This document shows, piece after piece, positions 1 through 5,513 of a DNA stretch of 5,528 bases. This DNA is from Elusimicrobia bacterium CG08_land_8_20_14_0_20_59_10. GTDB lineage: Bacteria; Elusimicrobiota; Elusimicrobia; Elusimicrobiales; UBA9959. Position 1 is the first letter of the stretch. Every line of letters starts with the position of its first letter. A program made the translations under genes and the position numbers. The notes beneath the pieces are model-generated. The model was not told the origin of the DNA, did not search any database, and saw nothing but the letters and a program-made list of their open reading frames with translations. The stretch covers positions 1-5,528 of the forward strand of contig PEXO01000021.1 of the NCBI GenBank assembly GCA_002779045.1, in the 5' to 3' direction.

Positions 1-1
1 T

Positions 2-322
2 CAGTTATTTCATTACGCTTCCTTAGCGGGCCGCAAGGTGCTGATCTACGGCAACCATGAAAAAAACCTGGTCTTACTGGCGGAAGGCGGGTTCAAAGAA
101 CAGCATCCCTGCCTGACGGTCCAGATTTTCGGTACGCCGGTCTACCTGGTGCATGAGTGCCCGCCGGCTTTGGAAGCTCTCCCCTCTCCGTGTATGTATT
201 GCCTGCATGGGCATGACCATAACAAGCAAAGCCGGCACCCGTTCCTTAACATCGCCGCCGACCTGTGGAAATTCCGGCCTCTTAGCGAGGATGAAGTGGC
301 GCAGGCCCTGGAGCTGCCATGA
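2..322 (+). CDS. Calcineurin-like metallophosphoesterase, C-terminal part (5' end off window)
   Basis: The frame is open from the left edge and ends at TGA 320-322, giving about 106 residues of a longer protein. A GTG at 38 sits inside the conserved core (LIYGNHE), so it is an internal valine, not the start. Visible metal-site motifs of the calcineurin-like phosphoesterase fold are GNHE at partial residues 17-20, a VHE histidine near 51 and GHDHN at 70-74. The tail NIAADLWKFRPLSEDEV matches the characteristic end of the small bacterial phosphoesterases that carry an N-(V/I)-x-x-D-x-W-x-(Y/F)-x-P-(V/L)-S motif. The N-terminal metal motifs (DxH and GDxx) must lie upstream. By family knowledge it is a cytoplasmic two-metal phosphodiesterase or phosphatase; its substrate cannot be read from sequence. 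Its stop overlaps the ATG of the NADAR-like frame at 319, suggesting the two were once translationally coupled. Confidence 0.85.
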   Translation, partial: QLFHYASLAGRKVLIYGNHEKNLVLLAEGGFKEQHPCLTVQIFGTPVYLVHECPPALEALPSPCMYCLHGHDHNKQSRHPFLNIAADLWKFRPLSEDEVAQALELP

Positions 323-501
323 TAATATTCCAGGGAAAGCGGGATGAAAACGCTTTCTTAAGTAATTTCTTTCCGGCGCCGGAGAGAGTTTGGGCGGCGA
401 AGGTTTTGCGGTCAGTTCCCACCCGGAGGGAAGGCGTTGCCGCAGGAGGTAAAGCACCTCCCGCTCAAGCCTGTTGCGTGAAAAGCCTTTGTTGTCCATG
501 A
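319..501 (+). pseudogene. NADAR-domain (YbiA-like) gene remnant, truncated
   Basis: A 60-codon frame starts at ATG 319, overlapping the upstream TGA as ATGA. Its first 20 or so residues (start MIIFQGK, then FLSNFFPAP at about 13-21) look like the opening of NADAR-family proteins, which usually begin with a short strand followed by (F)LSNFYP-x-P. NADAR/YbiA proteins are N-glycosidases acting on riboflavin-pathway intermediates or ADP-ribose-linked substrates and are normally 140-200 residues. Here the pattern stops: the expected G-x-x-(Y/F)-x-(S/T)-x-E-H segment is absent, and the rest is rich in Arg, Ala and Pro with a Cys-rich end. I read the other two + frames downstream and did not find the missing domain. 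Best reading: a gene that lost most of its body by deletion. Alternative: a chance resemblance in non-coding DNA. The family call rests on a short match only. Confidence 0.4.
368..387. repeat. Inverted repeat with perfect 12-base GC palindrome core
   Basis: The core TCCGGCGCCGGA (372-383) is a perfect palindrome. The flanks TCT and AGA extend it to 368-387 with one T-G wobble. It falls at the point where the NADAR-like reading loses its family pattern. It has no downstream T-run, so it is not a typical terminator. Function unknown; it may be chance in GC-rich DNA. Confidence 0.35.
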
Positions 502-552
502 TGCGCAACATGGTATAGGGGCTCAGTAAGAACAGAGGCCAGGGTTCTCCCC

Positions 553-582
553 TTGAACGGCTGCCTTAAAGATTGGGATAAT
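553..582 (+). promoter_or_regulatory. Candidate sigma-70-type promoter for pfkA
   Basis: A -35-like TTGAAC (553-558) lies 18 bases before a -10-like GATAAT (577-582, 5 of 6 to TATAAT). The -10 is preceded by TGG (574-576), which fits an extended -10 TGn. A start site would fall near 588-590, about 35 bases before the pfkA start codon and inside the left arm of the 586-606 hairpin. This is pattern matching only; the spacer is one base longer than ideal. Confidence 0.35.
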
Positions 583-585
583 TGT

Positions 586-606
586 TGCCGGGGCTGAGCC
601 CCGGCA
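586..606 (+). terminator. Strong GC hairpin before pfkA (weak terminator or leader structure)
   Basis: Arms TGCCGGGGC (586-594) and GCCCCGGCA (598-606) pair perfectly over 9 bp around a 3-base TGA loop. A run of six T (619-624) exists but begins 12 bases after the stem and overlaps the ribosome-binding region, so this is not a canonical intrinsic terminator. It could end transcription from the upstream genes weakly, or form a 5' structure on the pfkA message. It lies just upstream of the AGGGA ribosome site without covering it. Confidence 0.4.
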
Positions 607-611
607 TTAAT

Positions 612-616
612 AGGGA
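612..616 (+). promoter_or_regulatory. Ribosome binding site of pfkA
   Basis: AGGGA lies 8 bases before the ATG at 625 and is followed by an A/T-rich spacer, good Shine-Dalgarno spacing that supports this start. It is the clearest initiation site of the first three complete genes. Confidence 0.6.
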
Positions 617-624
617 ACTTTTTT

Positions 625-1737
625 ATGGGAAAAAATAAAAAGATAAAACGCATAGCCATCAACACCGGCGGCGGGGACGCGCCGGGGCTGAACGCGGTGA
701 TAAGGGCCACGGTCATCTCGGCCCTGAACCGCGGCTGGGAGGTTTACGGCATCAGGGAGGGCTATAACGGCCTGATGAAGCCGGAGGATTATCCGGAGGG
801 CGGCATTTTCCCTCTCACCCGGGCCAGCGTGCGCGGCATCACGCATCTCGGCGGCACGATACTGGGCACCACCAATAAGGGCGATCCGCGCAAGTACCCT
901 ACCCGGGGCAGGGACGGCAAATGGTTCGAGAAGGACCGCACCTCCGAACTGGTGGCCGCTTTCCGGCGGCACCGGCTGGACGCGCTGGTGGCGCTGGGCG
1001 GCGACGGTTCGCTTAGCATCGCCAATGTGCTGGCCGGGAAAGGCCTGCGGGTGATAGGCGTGCCAAAGACCATAGACAATGACCTCAAGAAGACCGTGGC
1101 CACCTTCGGTTTCGATACCGCCGTCTCCTTCGCCACGGACTGTCTGGACCGGCTGCATTCCACGGCGGAGGCGCACCGGCGCATCATGGTGGTGGAGGTG
1201 ATGGGCCGCTACGCCGGTTGGATAGCGCTTAATTCCGGCATCTCCGGGACGGCGGACGCCATTTTGATCCCCGAGATTCCCTACGACATCAACAAGGTGG
1301 CCGGCGCGATGAAATACCTGGAGAGCAAGGGCAAGTATTTCGGCATTGTGGTGGTGGCCGAGGGCGCCAGGCCCAAGGGCGGCAAGGTCTGCGTGATCAG
1401 CAGGGAGCTGGGCCGCCAGGAGAAGCTGGGCGGCATAGGCGAACAGGTGCGGCTGGAGCTGCAGGCGCTGACCGGGCGCGAATGCCGTACCGTGGTGCTG
1501 GGCCACCTGCTGCGCGGCGGCAGCCCTACGACTTTCGACCGCCTCCTGTCGCTGCGCTTCGGCGCGGCGGCGGTGCGGGCGCTGGCCGAAGGCAGGAGCG
1601 GCGTGATGGTGGCGCTGGACCCGCCCAAGGTGCGCTATGTGCCGCTGGAGCAGGCCACCAAGCGCCTGAAGACCGTGCCGCCCGACTGCGACAGCATACT
1701 GACCGCGCGCAGCCTGGGCATCAGCTTCGGGGATTAG
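625..1737 (+). CDS. pfkA: 6-phosphofructokinase (ATP- or PPi-dependent, G104/K124 type)
   Basis: This 370-residue cytoplasmic enzyme phosphorylates fructose 6-phosphate to fructose 1,6-bisphosphate, the committed glycolytic step. PFK-family motifs run in order: GGGDAPGLNAVIR (15-27), GGDGS (125-129), PKTIDND (147-153) with catalytic Asp151, MGRYAGW (193-199), the substrate-binding EGA (246-248), and R288 plus GHLLRGGSPTTFDR (293-306). Numbered on E. coli PfkA, position 104 is Gly (G128) and position 124 is Lys (K148), with identical 20-residue spacing. Classical ATP enzymes have G/G and classical PPi enzymes D/K, so the donor is unsettled; G/K enzymes characterised in trypanosomes and actinomycetes use ATP. 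E. coli Arg72 is replaced within LGTTNKGD (80-87). It is longer than E. coli PfkA (320) and fits the 340-370-residue mixed group. The allosteric behaviour of PfkA should not be assumed. Confidence 0.95.
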   Translation: MGKNKKIKRIAINTGGGDAPGLNAVIRATVISALNRGWEVYGIREGYNGLMKPEDYPEGGIFPLTRASVRGITHLGGTILGTTNKGDPRKYPTRGRDGKWFEKDRTSELVAAFRRHRLDALVALGGDGSLSIANVLAGKGLRVIGVPKTIDNDLKKTVATFGFDTAVSFATDCLDRLHSTAEAHRRIMVVEVMGRYAGWIALNSGISGTADAILIPEIPYDINKVAGAMKYLESKGKYFGIVVVAEGARPKGGKVCVISRELGRQEKLGGIGEQVRLELQALTGRECRTVVLGHLLRGGSPTTFDRLLSLRFGAAAVRALAEGRSGVMVALDPPKVRYVPLEQATKRLKTVPPDCDSILTARSLGISFGD

Positions 1738-1776
1738 GGACCGGCGCCGTCCCCCGTCCGCCCTCCGGGTAAATAT

Positions 1777-2391
1777 ATGCTTTCAGCTATAATCCTGGCG
1801 GCCGGGGAATCCTCGCGGATGGGCAGTCCGAAAGCCCTGCTGCAATGGCGGGGCCTGCCGTTCATAGAGCATGTCTGCGCCGCGCTGCGTGAGGCCGGTA
1901 TTCCCGACCGGGTGGTAGTGCTGGGCCGGGATTCCGAGCGGATCCTGGCCGCCTGGCGGCCCGGCGGCGAGAAGGTGGCCGTGAACCCACGGCCGGAGGA
2001 CGGACAGCTTTCCTCCCTGCGCGCGGGCCTGGAGGCCGCGGAAAAAGATTCCGCGGCTTTCCTGGTCTGCCTGGCCGACCAGCCCACCATAGCGCCGGGC
2101 ACCTACAGGGCGGTGCTGGACTGCTGGCTGGCCAACAGGGGCAGCGTGGTCATTCCGCGCTTCTTCAGGGCTTCCGATGCGAGGCTGAAGCGGGGCCACC
2201 CCATAGTGATCCCGGCGGTCCAGCGCGGCCTGTGCTTCGAAGGGCCGCTGGAAAAGGGCCTGCACTGGGTTACCCATCATCCGGCGGTGAAGGTACTCGA
2301 CCTTGACGTTAAAGACCCTGAGATAATCCGGGATATTGACACGCCGGAGGATTACGCGGCGCTGATAACAAAACCGAATTATGTAAAATAG
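1777..2391 (+). CDS. mocA: MocA-like molybdenum cofactor cytidylyltransferase
   Basis: A 204-residue NTP-transferase of the MobA-like fold. By family knowledge MocA joins CTP and Mo-molybdopterin to give the cytosine dinucleotide cofactor used by xanthine-dehydrogenase-family enzymes. Motifs seen: the nucleotide-binding loop LAAGESSRMGSPKALL (7-22), NPRPEDGQLSSLRAGL (70-85), the metal-binding CLADQP (98-103), RGHPIVI (139-145) and the closing DIDTPEDY (186-193). It is full length for the family. The start is set by the family's MxxAIILAAG opening, but no good Shine-Dalgarno is seen before it (only CCGGG, 1765-1769). It begins 39 bases after pfkA, with no convincing terminator between, and ends 8 bases before xdhC. 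MobA (GTP) and other sugar or glycerol nucleotidyltransferases share the loop; the XdhC and XDH neighbours favour MocA. Confidence 0.88.
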   Translation: MLSAIILAAGESSRMGSPKALLQWRGLPFIEHVCAALREAGIPDRVVVLGRDSERILAAWRPGGEKVAVNPRPEDGQLSSLRAGLEAAEKDSAAFLVCLADQPTIAPGTYRAVLDCWLANRGSVVIPRFFRASDARLKRGHPIVIPAVQRGLCFEGPLEKGLHWVTHHPAVKVLDLDVKDPEIIRDIDTPEDYAALITKPNYVK

Positions 2392-2399
2392 TCCGTATC

Positions 2400-3203
2400 A
2401 TGAAAGAAACCAGGAACCTTATTAAAATGCTCTCCGAGGCCATCGATTCCGGCCGGGCCGCCGCTTTCGTCACCGTCATTTCCGTGGGCGGCTCCACGCC
2501 GCGCGAGGCCGGCGCCAAAATGCTGGTCTACTCCGACGGCTCCATAGAGGGCACCGTCGGCGGCGGCTCCGTAGAGGCCCTTGTTATGAAACAGGCCGTG
2601 CGGTGCATCAGCAATGGCGAAGGCGGCAAGTTCGTCTTCAGGCTTAAGCCCGGCGGCAATACCGGCATGATCTGCATGGGCGATATGGAAGTCTATATAG
2701 ACGTGTACAAGATCCCCCTCAAAATATTGATACTTGGCGGCGGACACGTGGGGCTGAAGCTGGCCGAAGCCTGCCGCCTGGCCGGCTACCCCTACTCCGT
2801 GGCCGACGACAGGAAAGAGTTCGCCAACGCGGAGCGCTTCCCGCAGGCCTCGGCCATAATAAATGAATTTCCGCACAAGGCCGTGGAAGCCGCCGGCGTG
2901 GACAAAGACACTTATGTCGTCATTATGACCCGCGGGCACTCGCTGGACAAAGAATGCCTGGAAGCAGCCATGAAGACGGACGCGCCCTATATAGGCATGA
3001 TAGGCAGCGCTCCCAAGGTGCGCAAGCTCTTCCGCCAGCTCGCCAAGAAGAAGGTCTACCCGCTCAGGGATAAACGCGTGCATTCGCCCATCGGGCTTGA
3101 CCTCGGCGGCAAAACCCCCGGCGAGATAGCCGTCTCGGTGCTCTCCGAAATTATAAAGCTGCATTACGGCCGCGGCGGCGGGCATATGAGGATCGCGAAA
3201 TAA
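2400..3203 (+). CDS. xdhC: XdhC/CoxI-family molybdenum cofactor insertion factor
   Basis: A 267-residue XdhC-family protein. Characterised members bind the molybdenum cofactor, help it acquire the terminal sulfido ligand, and deliver it to the xanthine dehydrogenase large subunit; they are not part of the finished enzyme. The N-terminal XdhC/CoxI domain carries GSTPREAGAKM (31-41) and GTVGGGSVE (51-59), then GMICMGDMEV (89-98). A C-terminal Rossmann-like domain starts at LILGGGHVG (110-118) and includes MTRGHSLDKECL (176-187), IGMIGSAPKV (198-207) and the family ending HSPIGLDLGGKTPGEIAVS (228-246). The usual CGG after the central Cys92 reads C-M-G here. No Shine-Dalgarno precedes ATG 2400, so translation may be coupled to mocA 8 bases upstream. 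A second ATG at 2427 with AGGA at 2412-2415 is possible but would shorten the usual first helix. Confidence 0.92.
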   Translation: MKETRNLIKMLSEAIDSGRAAAFVTVISVGGSTPREAGAKMLVYSDGSIEGTVGGGSVEALVMKQAVRCISNGEGGKFVFRLKPGGNTGMICMGDMEVYIDVYKIPLKILILGGGHVGLKLAEACRLAGYPYSVADDRKEFANAERFPQASAIINEFPHKAVEAAGVDKDTYVVIMTRGHSLDKECLEAAMKTDAPYIGMIGSAPKVRKLFRQLAKKKVYPLRDKRVHSPIGLDLGGKTPGEIAVSVLSEIIKLHYGRGGGHMRIAK

Positions 3204-3206
3204 GGA
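3202..3206 (+). promoter_or_regulatory. Ribosome binding site of the XDH large subunit, overlapping the xdhC stop
   Basis: AAGGA overlaps the TAA stop of xdhC (3201-3203) and sits 4 bases before ATG 3211; the longer AAGGAAG reaches 3208. The 7-base gap between genes and the embedded site indicate co-translation of the insertion factor and its client enzyme. Confidence 0.6.
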
Positions 3207-3210
3207 AGCC

Positions 3211-5490
3211 ATGGAAAAACTTTCATACGTCGGGAAATCCCTGCCGCGCAAGGACGCGCTGATAAAGGCCACCGGCCGCGCCGCCTATACGGACGACAGG
3301 GAATTCGCCGGGATGCTGCATGCCGCCGCCGTGCGCAGCCCCCGTCCCAGGATACGGATACTTTCCATCTCCGACGCGAAAGCGAAAAAAGTCGCCGGCT
3401 ATGTGACTTTGGTTACATACAGGGATATAAAGGGCGTAAATAAATGGCCCGTGGTAATGCACGATTATCCTTTCCTGCCGGAAAAAGAGGCGCGCTTCGC
3501 CGGGGAGACGGTGGCGCTGGTGGTGGCCCGGACGGCCCGCGCCGCCAGGAGGGCCGCGGCGCTGGTGGAGATAAAGTTCAAAGAGCTGCCTTATATCGAC
3601 GACCCGCTGAAGGCGCTGGAAAAGGGCTCGCTGAAAATTTATGGTAAGGATAATATCCTTTCAAGTTTTGTGATAAAGCGGGGCTCGGTGGACGAAGCCT
3701 TCAAAAAGGCCGCTTTCACGGTGGAAGGAGAGTTCTCCACCAATTACCAGGTGCATGCCTACCTGGAGACCCAGGGCGCCATAGCGCTGCCGGAATCCGA
3801 CGGCGGGATGACCGTTCACAGCACCACGCAATGCCCGTTCTACGTGCTGGACGCGGTGGCCGCCGTGCTGGGCGTCCCCTACAATAAGGTGAAGGTGCTC
3901 CAGACCGTCACCGGCGGCGGTTTCGGCGGCAAGGAAGACGTTCCCGCCCTGGTGGCTTCGCATGCCGCTCTCTGTGCGGCCAGGACCGGCCGTCCCGTGA
4001 AACTGATCTACGGCCGCAAGGAAGATTTTCAGAGCATGTCCAAGCGCCATCCCGGCTGGGCGCGCGTGGCCTACGGCGCCGATAAGAACGGGAAGATAAC
4101 CGCCTGCCGGGTTAAATACGTGCTGGACGGCGGGGCTTACTGCACCCTTTCCCCCATAGTGCTGTGGCGCGGCACCGTGCACGCCGCTGGCCCCTACAAG
4201 ATAGCCAATGTGGATATCAAAACCTATGCCGCGGCCACTAATAAGGTGCCGGCCGGCGCCTTTCGCGGTTTCGGCCAGCCGCAGATCTGTTTCGCGCAGG
4301 AGTCGCTTATAGACGAACTGGCCCAAAAGGCGGGCATGGACCCCGTGCAGTTCCGCCTGAAGAACCTGCTGAACCCCGGAGACAAGACAGTGACCGGGCA
4401 GAAGCTCAATTCCTCCTGCGGCCTCGGGGAGCTGGTGCAGACCCTGCGTAAGAGATCCGGTTGGGATAAAAAAGTGAAGTCGCCTTCCGTGAAAGGCGAT
4501 ATCGCTACGGGGATAGGCTTTTCCGCCGCCTATTACGGAGTCGGGCTGGGCGCCAAGGGCCGCTATCTCGACAGGGCGGGGGCGCTGGTCAATGTCTATA
4601 AGGATTCTTCGGTGGGCGTAAACGTAGGCAATGCCGAGATGGGGCAGGGCGCGCTTACAGTGCTGGCGCAGATAGCCGCCGAAACGCTCAATGCCCCGTA
4701 CGAATCCGTAAAGGTGGAGGAGGTGGATTCCTCCAAGGTGCCCGATTCCGGCCCCACGGTGGCCAGCCGCACCACGCTGATGAGCGGCAATGCCATAATT
4801 GAGGCTGCCACTCCCATAAGGGAGCGCGTTTTTAAGACCGCGCATGATATGCTCGTCCTGCTGGGAGCGGACACCTCCCAAAAGATGACGGCGGCCGGCG
4901 GCGTCTTCAGTATGGGCGGCCGGTCCGTGGCCTTTAAGCAGGTGGTTGCCGAATGCTGGGGCCGCAGGCTGAAGATGAGCGAGCAGGGCTGGTATGCCGC
5001 TCCGCGCACCACCTTCAAGATGGAGGACGGCCAGGGGGACGCCTATGTCATCTACTCCTATTCGGCGGACGCCGCCGAGGTTGAAGTGGACCTGAAGACC
5101 GGTGTGACAAAGATTAAAAAGATCTGGGCCGCCTATGATGTGGGTAAAATAGTCAATCCGCGCCTTGCCGCGGGCCAGGCGGAGGGGGGGATACTGCAGG
5201 GAATGAGCTGGGCCCTGTACGAGAACCTTATCTATAAGAACGGGGTGATGGTGAATCCCAACTTCACGGATTACGTGATAGCCACTACCAAGGATAAACC
5301 CGAATATGATATAACTTTCATAGAAAAGCCGTATAAGGAAGGCCCCTACCACGCCAAGGGCATGGGCGAGGTCCCCCTTATAGGTGTGGCGCCGGCCGTG
5401 GCTAATGCCATAAAGAATGCCTGCGGCGCGCGGGTAAATTCCGTGCCTTTGCTGCCGGAAAAAGTGTGGAAGAAGCTTCAGGGAGCTTGA
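3211..5490 (+). CDS. xdhA: Xanthine dehydrogenase family, molybdopterin-binding large subunit (purine-type active site)
   Basis: A 759-residue molybdenum hydroxylase large subunit, standard length for the separate-subunit type; it lacks fused FAD and [2Fe-2S] domains and must work with partner subunits. The N-terminal a/b-hammerhead domain spans about 18-127 (GRAAYTDD 22-29, FAGETVALVVA 96-106), followed by the Mo-pterin-binding domains. Visible sites, with bovine XDH equivalents: Q207 (Gln767), GGGFGGKE 235-242 with F238 (Phe798) and E242 (Glu802), R320 (Arg880), AFRGFG 350-355 with R352 (Arg912) and F354 (Phe914), EMGQG 476-480, and KGMGE 716-720 with the catalytic base E720 (Glu1261). Spacings Q207-F238, E242-R320 and R320-R352 equal the bovine ones, supporting hydroxylation of xanthine, hypoxanthine or a related purine. 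No signal peptide is seen; it is cytoplasmic. Nicotinate or other heterocycle hydroxylases remain possible. Confidence 0.93.
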   Translation: MEKLSYVGKSLPRKDALIKATGRAAYTDDREFAGMLHAAAVRSPRPRIRILSISDAKAKKVAGYVTLVTYRDIKGVNKWPVVMHDYPFLPEKEARFAGETVALVVARTARAARRAAALVEIKFKELPYIDDPLKALEKGSLKIYGKDNILSSFVIKRGSVDEAFKKAAFTVEGEFSTNYQVHAYLETQGAIALPESDGGMTVHSTTQCPFYVLDAVAAVLGVPYNKVKVLQTVTGGGFGGKEDVPALVASHAALCAARTGRPVKLIYGRKEDFQSMSKRHPGWARVAYGADKNGKITACRVKYVLDGGAYCTLSPIVLWRGTVHAAGPYKIANVDIKTYAAATNKVPAGAFRGFGQPQICFAQESLIDELAQKAGMDPVQFRLKNLLNPGDKTVTGQKLNSSCGLGELVQTLRKRSGWDKKVKSPSVKGDIATGIGFSAAYYGVGLGAKGRYLDRAGALVNVYKDSSVGVNVGNAEMGQGALTVLAQIAAETLNAPYESVKVEEVDSSKVPDSGPTVASRTTLMSGNAIIEAATPIRERVFKTAHDMLVLLGADTSQKMTAAGGVFSMGGRSVAFKQVVAECWGRRLKMSEQGWYAAPRTTFKMEDGQGDAYVIYSYSADAAEVEVDLKTGVTKIKKIWAAYDVGKIVNPRLAAGQAEGGILQGMSWALYENLIYKNGVMVNPNFTDYVIATTKDKPEYDITFIEKPYKEGPYHAKGMGEVPLIGVAPAVANAIKNACGARVNSVPLLPEKVWKKLQGA

Positions 5491-5500
5491 TACAAGTGAT

Positions 5501-5507
5501 GAGGGGA
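5501..5507 (+). promoter_or_regulatory. Ribosome binding site of the gene starting at 5514
   Basis: GAGGGGA lies 6 bases before ATG 5514 and is a strong Shine-Dalgarno match. It favours 5514 over the in-frame ATG at 5499, which has no such site. Confidence 0.6.
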
Positions 5508-5513
5508 AGACCA

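Larger units (their letters stand above)
323..624. other. Gene-poor stretch between the phosphoesterase and pfkA
   Basis: About 300 bases without an intact gene. Contents seen: the decayed NADAR-like frame up to 501; a GC palindrome at 372-383; weak inverted repeats TTCCC/GGGAA (416-420 with 428-432) and GGAGGT/ACCTCC (445-450 with 456-461); a minus-strand frame opening at ATG 511 whose first 35 or so codons look codon-like; a candidate promoter at 553-582; and a strong hairpin at 586-606. No tRNA, rRNA or known riboswitch fold was recognised. The mixture fits a decayed or rearranged junction followed by the pfkA control region. Confidence 0.6.

Noticed and set aside
442..464. GGAGGT/ACCTCC inverted repeat, also giving a Shine-Dalgarno-like AGGAGG
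   Set aside because: The stem is short with a mismatch, and no start codon sits at suitable spacing after the AGGAGG, so neither a regulator nor a gene start is supported.
323..624. Possible molybdenum-cofactor riboswitch or other structured RNA
   Set aside because: The stretch precedes pfkA rather than the molybdenum genes, and I could not match the conserved Moco element, tRNA, SRP RNA or tmRNA patterns.
607..1506. 299-codon minus-strand frame opposite pfkA
   Set aside because: Antisense of a clear PFK gene; its composition (His, Ala and Gln rich) is that of a shadow frame.
1737..1753. GGGAC/GTCCC inverted repeat just after pfkA
   Set aside because: Only a 5-bp stem with a 7-base loop and no following T-run, so it is not a convincing terminator. 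Read-through into mocA remains likely.
2379..3272. 297-codon minus-strand frame opposite xdhC
   Set aside because: Antisense shadow of xdhC; no family motif and no plausible ribosome site.
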